DNA from: Tubiluchus corallicola
Lineage: Eukaryota > Priapulida > Priapulimorpha > Priapulimorphida > Tubiluchidae
NCBI GenBank assembly: GCA_030141605.1
Contig: JAQGDQ010000108.1
Coordinates: forward strand, 126,001-190,000
Length of the DNA: 64,000 bases
Reading direction: 5' to 3'
In this document: one piece after another, positions 51,371 to 64,000 of the stretch
How positions within the stretch are numbered: the stretch's first letter is position 1
Layout: each line of letters opens with the position of its first letter
Program-made: the position numbers and the translations under genes
Notes under the pieces: model-generated
Seen by the model: only the letters and a program-made list of their open reading frames with translations
Database searches by the model: none
What the model was told of the DNA's origin: nothing

Positions 51371-52364
51371 AATTCGGATAAATGTCTGTGACCATCCCTT
51401 GGAATCACATTGAGTCATTTATAAATTGCAATCACAGAAGTATTGCTTAAATATTTTTGGTTTGGCACTGATAGTACTACACCGATGTAGTACTACTAAT
51501 TAATGCAAACTGTGTGAAAGCCTTCTACACACACCAATTGCAAGCTCTCTAGTAAAAATGAAATACAGTAGGGGCAAGAAAATGAACGCATGAATTGTCA
51601 GTCCTATTATCACAATAAGATCAGCCTTTTTTCTGTGAAACCAGAAGTTTTTCTATCTTAATAAATAAATGTTTAATTTAGTAAATGATTTTGAATATCA
51701 ATGAAAAGTGCCAAAAAAGTTTGTCATAACAAATTTAAATTAGGCCTACCGAATATGTAATTTATGTAATTTACAACAGAGCTACACCTACAGATACACA
51801 CACGCACGCACGCGCACACACACACGCACACACACACACACACGCACACACACACACACTACACTTCCAAATTGACATGAAAATGCCAGAAACAAATGGG
51901 ATTATGATTGGCAGCCTCGGAGAATATGGGAAACCACTTCTCCACTTCTTTGTCTCTCTGAACACAGAGTTGTCATAAAACTTGTTCGGTTTGTACGTGG
52001 TTATCTCCAATTGGTATCTGGTCACTTATAGCTGGTCAAATTGTTGCTAGAAAAGAAGAAGAGAGAAAGCTGGGTCAAGTTAGCTGGTACAGGCTCATCG
52101 TGACAGGACTGACAATTCATGCGTTCATTTTCTTGCCCCTACCGTATTTCATTTTTACTAGAAAGAGCTTGCAATTGGTGTATATAGAAGGGTTTCACAC
52201 AGTTTGCATTAATTAGTAGTACTACATCGGTGTAGTACTATCAGTATCAAACCAAAAATATTTAAGCAATACTTCTGTGATTGCAATTTATAAATGACTC
52301 AATGTGAGTCCAAGCTCACGGACATTTATCCGAATTATGTGGTCACGGACATTTATCCGAATTA
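51371..52364. mobile_element. Fold-back element with ~235-bp inverted arms
   Basis: The left arm (about 51371-51606) and right arm (about 52104-52364) are close reverse complements. Examples are GAGTCATTTATAAATTGCAA, ATAGTACTACACCGATGTAG and AATGAACGCATGAATTGTCA on the left, with their complements on the right. The right arm carries an extra ~26-bp copy of the outermost AATTCGGATAAATGTC segment. The ~500-bp centre contains an (AC)n tract and no transposase. A long-TIR non-autonomous element is likely. Confidence 0.85.
51795..51859. repeat. (AC)n microsatellite inside the fold-back element
   Basis: CACACA with CACGCA interruptions in the centre of the long inverted repeat. Confidence 0.95.
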
Positions 52365-54629
52365 GCCTGGTTACAGCAACATCAGTTAATACATATTGTC
52401 TACAAAATACTTTTGTAACGTACTGCAAATTCAGTAACTTCATGTTCCAAATCAAATAATCATGGCGCTTAATCCACAGGTCCGATTTTTGTGATACTTC
52501 GGTGATATTTGAAGGCTTTATTTCCTTAATAACTGGCATATATATAGCATTTGATGATAAGGAGAGATGACGCTTTAGACTACACATTAATAAATATAGA
52601 CTACACTTAATTATAATATTATTCACATTAAAATTTTAGAAGTCTGTCTATAAGGTCCAACTATTTCATTAATTTTGAGTACAGCACACATGCCTGTGCA
52701 AGCTAATCTTGGTATATTTGAAGAAAACAGTAGAAATATATTTGAATTTCTATAAAATTAAAAACAATACATTTTAAAATCACCGCCGATATAAAACGGC
52801 AGCTTTATTTTTGACTAAATTTATTTTTTAATTTAGTTTTCTATTTGATGAATATTTATTCGAACATGATTGACAGCGATAGAGTTACGGCTTACTTCTG
52901 TTTTGTTTTTTTTCCTTAACGTATCTCCCTATTCCCCACATTTAACTGCTCAAACAAAATAACTCTTAATTCGTTCCTATTAGACGTGTTTGCATACCTG
53001 CTCGCTTGGCTTGTATTATATACTACTATATCAAATCACATAATGTATATTGATTATTATACATCTTGTTGTCAATTAAGCACTGAATGGTGATTAAGTC
53101 TGTCAGGTAATGATGCAAATAAATACGTGAAATACACAGGCGAGCTGAGTGAGCTACATAATTGCGTTTGGCTAATATTGATCAGTTTACCTGCATGTCT
53201 CGGCTCTTATTAATAGCTTAATGCTAATTCATGAATACGAATTTTCGCTGGCGATATTACCTGAACAAATAAAACAATTACACGCTAGCTATCTTTTACA
53301 GAAAAAAGCAACTCGCTTTACGACAACAGTCCTTATGTAGTCATGATTTATAGGTACCTATTTGGTCTCACAGACTAGTTTATTTTTCCTTATTTACCCC
53401 GTCATGATATATAGACCTTTTTGAGAAATTCAAATTATTATATTTATTGCCAATCCCTTCTTTTTCTCATCGTACACGTATGACGTATGACATGATAGAA
53501 ATGAACCAAAAAATTAAATGACATTTGTTCCATGATCTACATTATATTATAATATTTATATACATTATACACAGCATATTTCGCAACACGAGGCAAACAC
53601 TTGACATACAACATTTACAAAATCGGATGTTTACGTAACAGTTATAGGCTCCAGCAAAAATTTTATTTAATTGTGGCAGTACCTATAAGACAAAGTACAA
53701 TACTAACTAAATAAATTTTGACTTAGGCCTATCTTTCATACACATATGTGAAAGATATACTTCCTGCTCTCATGGTTTCTATCTCGGTTCCGTTTTCCAA
53801 ACGGAGCATGTTAACATAAAAGCACATTAATTTACTTTTCAAGTTCTTGAAGTAAAACTGATTTAGGTTTATAAATTGCGGAATCAACATTCATCGACTA
53901 GGCGAAAATATTAAATGGGAAACTGGCATCGGTACTGCTCACTGTAACGTAATTAGATAATACGTCATTAATAAATTTAATAACTTTTTTAAGAGGTTAC
54001 ACAATACCAGTATGTACGTATATCCTTGAAAAATGTTGCAATGGAATGGAATAGCGTGATGATTTGACACGTAACAACACCTAAATATTGAGCGCTATTT
54101 TGTTGGATCTAGTACGTGGAAAGTTTAGTTCCTTAACATGTAAATTCTTTCCATTCAACAAAAATAACAACTCGCACACTTTTGCAACAACGTCTAAACG
54201 CGATAAGCTAACAGATAAAATACACAATTACACATAGACAAAATTCTCCATCAATTTCTATAGCTAATTTCTCTATAACATGTTTCAATATTTACATCAC
54301 ACTTTTCTACATAGCATGTTAGCTCTTACACATATATATTGAAAGTATTCTAAGCATTCAAGAGTTGCAATGGGTAGGCAAGCACGAGTAATATATACAT
54401 GTATAACAATGTGGATTTCAGATTCATGACACTGCTGTAAAGACAAATAAAAAATAATATGTTAAAAACTGACGTAATATGCAGATAAATTAACCTTAGT
54501 ATTAACCGCATTTTTGCAAGTTCGGCTTTGTGTATGATTTTATAATAAATTTAGGCTTATGTATCTCCAGGCTGTTATTACACGGTACTACTTATCATTT
54601 TAATTACTGTTCATTTGGCAACCATATAG

Positions 54630-54899
54630 TCATAAGTTCTGATAGTCGGAAAGAAGGGCATGCTGGTCATTTGTACTACTAACTACCACCGGGCCACCCA
54701 CTCCAGGTACTCCACCTACACCCATTGTGAGCAGTGCTTGTATTTGGTGTTGCTGAGCTGCGGAGTTCGTCATAGCACCGTACAGAGGATGATGTGACGT
54801 CACGTGATCAAGGAGATGCTTTGGACTATGTTCCCGAAGAGGTTCTTGATGTTGCTGATTCTGCTGTTGAAGCGGCTGCTGGTGTTGCTGTTGTTGTTG

Positions 54900-54933
<34 letters not shown>

Positions 54934-55023
54934 TGTTCTGGCGTTATTTCCGGTTTGGAGTCATCATCACTGGTTAGACTGGTGTGCAGCATGGAAGCAG
55001 CGCCTACAGCTGATTTTTCATCT
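54630..55023 (-). CDS. Six1/2: Six1/2 homeobox gene, exon 2 (C-terminal domain with polyQ)
   Basis: The acceptor TTGTTATTTTGCCCAG, phase 2, joins the phase-2 donor of the homeobox exon to restore an Arg codon (AKDR|DEKSAVG). The 130 residues contain LTSDDDSKPEITPEHP, equivalent to the acidic Ser/Pro patch after the homeodomain in SIX1/SIX2 (SSEDEK..TP.H type). A glutamine tract of 15 Q follows, then a second Q/H-rich stretch, then an Ala/Gly/Val-rich segment (MGVGGVPGVGG). It ends LLSDYQNL. The tract is coded by mixed CAG and CAA. Total protein with exon 1 is 335 residues, close to the 280-330 of vertebrate SIX1/2. The segment probably acts in transcriptional activation, by analogy. Confidence 0.85.
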
Positions 55024-60200
<5,177 letters not shown>

Positions 60201-61364
60201 GCAGCCTCTTAGCTGTTAGAGAACAATGCGTAATTGCAGCGTAATCAAACACACACATTGGGGGCCTAATAATTCACCGGTACTTAGTTTGAAGTGCGCC
60301 GTCTTGGCGTGAGAAATTGAAGCAGAAGCAAAATTTCGACCATATTCATGTGCAACCGCACTGCCTCATTAAATAAAAGATCAAGAAGAAAAGCTGTGAC
60401 AAAAATTAACTCACAGTCATTTTACTTTAATAAAAAAATTCCAGTTATACTAGTTAAATAAGCGCCATAAGCTTAGAAGAATGTTGCATCCTGCTTGTAG
60501 GTCTGTGGATTTAATATTATTAGTGTTAAATAGAATTTGTAACATGTCTTATTAGTTATTATGGAAATGAAAAATTTTATATAGACTTCTAGTAGTAATT
60601 GTATTAATCTACATATAATTTTTGTTTCTAAATAACCTATGCGGTTACACAAAAGTAAACTAGTCACAGACTATTCCCGTATTTTTAACTTTTTTTATAT
60701 TATAGCCTGTTTGAATAGCCCTTTGATTTTGAAGAAACCACTGAAATAGTTAATTCCCAGTTTCAACTATCCCGACCGACACAAAGCAGAAGACATAATG
60801 ACCACGTGTTTATGCACATGTCCTATTCCTCGCAAATAACTGCGTAATATGGGCAATATAATCTAGCTTTCCCACACTCTCAGGTCGGGAGAGAAGCTGC
60901 TGAAAAGATGCAGTAAACTAGAAACTTTTAGCATCTGGTGAGGATGAAGATAAATTTACCGCAGCTGTAAGATGTTTATGTTGAATGTAAGCAGAGATGC
61001 GTATTGGGTGTCGGCTGTGTGCATCAGCAGCTTCGCTACTGTTTTCCACCGAAATCCAAGAAAGGTCGGAAGGTGAGGCTCGTGAGCTGCTTAAATGCTT
61101 AAAAGCGTTGGGAGACTTAGTAAAAGTGTTTAGATCTGTAAAAACTATTTGAAAGTGAAAAAAATCAGCTGAGTGAGACAAGCGGTCATAGATAGTTAGA
61201 TAAACTATTTAACGAAAACAGAGTAATTTTAAATTCAGCGCTATTACAAAATTTATGACTTTAATAAACGTTAAGTATCTGGTCAACTATGATTGGAGGG
61301 CTGATTGGCTGGTATCTGGTGTTTTTTGGCATGTTCCATGTTGCATGTTTCTTGTATGGTCAGT

Positions 61365-61640
61365 TGATTAACTAAATGTTTAACTAACTGACTGATTTTC
61401 TGACCAACTGATTGACTGTCTAGGTGACAGATTAACCCACTGATTGACAAAGTGACTAACTGACTGACTGACTGACTAATTAACTGAATGAATAAGTGAC
61501 TGAATTTGATTTGATTTTTATTTCAAACTCTATGTTCACCCATACATATAACACTTAGCGATTAATTGACTGACTGACAAATTGACTGAATTCACTGACC
61601 AACCAATCGTCTGATCGACTGAGTTGCTTGCTTGCTTGTC
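61365..61640. repeat. Degenerate (ACTG)n array
   Basis: Imperfect TGACTGAC/TAACTGAC units with one unique insertion (about 61503-61558). It resembles the decayed array at 11216-11425. Confidence 0.8.
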
Positions 61641-61914
61641 TGACTTTTCATTGTTTCGATTTCCTGGGTACTGCACTGCTGCTTGTTTGATTGCATGGTC
61701 GACTCTGGTTACTCAGCCTACTACTGAAATGACTGATGACTGAAGACTATGTTGTTATTTTGAATAAACATTTAAACTGCTACTGCTACAATTAAACAAT
61801 GCAAGAATTATACAGACTCACAAAATTTCAAAAAAAAAGTTCGCAGACGGATTAAACTTTAACCACACTTCCTGTCATGAATCCGAGTTGAAGATACGAG
61901 CCACAGATAAAGAT

Positions 61915-62013
61915 GTCACCCGGGAGTACTACCTCAGCGTCCCACTGTGCTCGACCAGTCCATACATCGTAAATCTAACGGCTGGGCTGTTTATTTTTGG
62001 GGCCCGGGGTGAC
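61915..62013. repeat. ~99-bp G+C-rich block with 10-bp inverted ends
   Basis: GTCACCCGGG at the left and CCCGGGGTGAC at the right, around a sequence notably richer in G+C than the surroundings. Possibly a small inserted element. Confidence 0.4.
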
Positions 62014-62849
62014 AGCTGACAGCTCTAGCCACACAATAAGGCGAATATTTGTACAGAAAGCTTGAATAATTATTCTAAGTACCCCGTTCTGTCATCAGGA
62101 CCACGGCTGTATTTGCGCAAGTAAACTCTATATGTTTAAAAGTTAAATAATTTGTATTGCTATTTGTTTAGAGGAGGGCGCGGGTGTTGTTATAGGTGTG
62201 GGGCAAAAAGAGAGCTTTTTTGATATCTTGTATATAGGCCCAGTGGCAGTGAGTTTATTATGCTATATGAGAATAAAGAATTGCGCATTTTTAATTCTAG
62301 TTTAAAGCATTTCTTTGACTAGAACTAGACGTTATAGACAATTTCTTAGCTCGCTTTTGGCTGCTGAATGCTGAGCAGCTTAGCCTTTTCGTACTCATCA
62401 AGTGCGCTGTCCTTCAATACCTTAATGGTTTAATGCGTTTAAGATGTTGCTAAACCCAGTTCTTCAAACAAGATCATTAGATTCTTTTTAACATTATCTG
62501 GCAGCGCAAGTAAAGGTTACAGCTATTTTAAAATCAATTGTGCGTATGTATGTGAAGCTTATTTCACAAAAAGTGAACATACCTGTGTAGAACTGACTTT
62601 GTACAACACCACAGTTTTGCAAAACTAAAAATGCTGGGGCTGAAAATAAGTTATTAGCCCAATATGTTACTAAAAATCTATTTAAATTATTTAATTTATT
62701 TTAAATTAATACAAGAAGTTAAATTACACGCTTTCAAAGTTTTTTAAAACCTTGGGGACTTTGGGTGTTTTTAGTGATTCGATTTCAAAGGTGAGTTGTT
62801 TACAGTTTTTTCCACAGAAAGTTAGAAGTTTGTTAATCAGAATAAAACG

Positions 62850-62881
62850 ACAATAATAACAACAACAACAACAACAACAAA
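62850..62881. repeat. (AAC)n microsatellite
   Basis: About 10 AAC/AAT units. Confidence 0.9.
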
Positions 62882-63437
62882 ATTCAAAGTGAATGCAAAC
62901 TGAGTGCGTGATGCTCATTCATCGTTTTGGGCAGCCAAAAACATGTGATGTCACAAATGGTTGTCAGTGGCTTCACGGAGATCATGTTAAACACTTCGGA
63001 CATTTTTTAACACTAAAGTGAACATCTGCAGTTAATATGAAAAAGTGAGACACATCAGGTACTGAAAACTAGAAATGTAGGCCGAAGTAACGCAAATGGC
63101 GTGCATTAGTGAGCAACTCGTTGTAAATGGAAGCCCATGCAGTATTAGCTTACAGAACAAACAGTGGAAACCTTGTTTATTTATTTGCTTTGCAATCGGA
63201 TCAGTCTGCTTAATGTTTTATGGGCCTGGCTGTGAATTTAAATGGAGATGCTCTGTTAAGTGAGACGTCGTGGGCGAATAACTACAGCACGAAAGTTTGA
63301 TGAAAGAGGAGACATAGAATTTGTCAGTATTTCAAATTCTTCACAACTGTAGATTTTATACAACGATAATTGTCCAGAGGGTCATTAAATAGGGGTAATA
63401 AAAACTATTTATTAATATTGTTACTAAGCTGAGCATA

Positions 63438-63452
63438 TGATGATGATGATGG

Positions 63453-63545
<93 letters not shown>

Positions 63546-63644
63546 TGGTGTTGGTGGTGGTGGTGGTGGTGGTGTTGGTGGTGATGGTCATGGTCATGGT
63601 GATGATGACGTTGACGATGATGATGATGATGCCGATATTGATGA

Positions 63645-63679
<35 letters not shown>

Positions 63680-63682
63680 GAT

Positions 63683-63771
<89 letters not shown>

Positions 63772-63860
63772 AACGGTGATGTAATGATGACGATGATGAT
63801 GATGATGATAATGTTGTTGTTGTTGATAATGATGAAGATGATGGATGATGAAGAATGGTG
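63438..63860. repeat. (ATG/GTG)n trinucleotide array
   Basis: About 400 bp of ATG units with a GTG block in the middle (63525-63600) and interrupted copies at the end. Long poly-Met/Val/Asp open frames here are artefacts of the repeat. Confidence 0.95.
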
Positions 63861-64000
63861 AAAATAAGAACTGAATAGGATTAAATAGTTAATTTTCATG
63901 TCACACATGTAGGAATACAAGTGCTGCCATAATAAAGCGTGAAAGTTTTCAAGGTGAGAACTTAATGTACAAGATAACATACGGCATTGTAATTTTTAAC

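Larger units (their letters stand above)
32821..54629. other. Intergenic region between Six4/5 and Six1/2
   Basis: 21.8 kb without a convincing gene. It holds dispersed-repeat copies C and D, family-2 copy 2, degenerate CCAA tracts, a gypsy RT fragment, a LINE RT fragment, GT and ATTC microsatellites, and a ~1-kb fold-back. The long unique AT-rich stretches (32821-34800, 35300-37700, 38000-40550, 52700-54629) could hold SIX regulatory elements, but no specific site can be supported from one sequence. The part just upstream of 32820 should contain the Six4/5 promoter. Confidence 0.6.
60201..63437. other. Non-coding stretch upstream of Six1/2
   Basis: No gene supported. Contains a degenerate ACTG array (61365-61640), a short inverted-repeat G+C-rich block (61915-62013) and an AAC tract (62850-62881). 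It may hold upstream regulatory DNA of Six1/2. Confidence 0.5.

Noticed and set aside
63437-63784. Long poly-Met/Val/Asp open frame
   Set aside because: Produced entirely by an (ATG/GTG)n microsatellite; no start context or splice sites.

Overview
This is animal nuclear DNA, AT-rich by eye. It has spliced genes with GT-AG introns, long microsatellites, TTAGGG-type tracts and retrotransposon debris. Two SIX homeobox genes and a gustatory-receptor-like gene point to a non-vertebrate metazoan, most likely an invertebrate bilaterian. I cannot name the phylum from sequence alone.

Layout. 1-3017 is non-coding, with inverted repeats and an interstitial TTAGGG tract. 3060-5931 (+) is an unrecognised two-exon gene. 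It converges on a four-exon coiled-coil gene at 9202-6178 (-), whose exons join in frame to 279 codons. 9203-12379 holds small inverted-repeat and degenerate tandem elements. 12380-20186 (+) holds a broken gustatory-receptor-like (GRL) copy followed by an apparently intact four-exon GRL gene. That gene has three phase-0 introns and ends in the TYhhhhhQF signature. 20187-26546 is mostly non-coding, with dispersed repeat copies, 5S-rRNA-like relics and an orphan membrane-spanning terminal exon.

26547-59920 (-) is a SIX cluster. Six1/2 lies upstream in the sense of transcription (exon 1 59920-59307, exon 2 55023-54630). Six4/5 lies downstream (exon 1 32820-32111, proposed exon 2 26733-26547). 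The 5.4-kb Six4/5 intron is packed with (TC)n, (GT)n and (AAT)n tracts and two LINE 3'-end fragments. The 21.8 kb between the two genes carries no convincing gene. It has a Ty3/gypsy RT fragment, a LINE RT fragment, two copies of a ~0.6-kb dispersed repeat and a ~1-kb foldback element. 60200-64000 is non-coding and ends in a long (ATG)n tract.

How it fits together. Six1/2 and Six4/5 are paralogous developmental transcription factors, and their same-strand linkage suggests an ancestral cluster that may share regulatory DNA. The GRL gene and the coiled-coil gene have no obvious functional tie to the SIX genes. The most notable points are the GRL gene with its decayed tandem partner and a GC-AG intron, the compact Six4/5 gene, and several foldback or TTAGGG-cored elements. 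Exon joins were derived by hand from splice motifs and phase matching, without transcript evidence.
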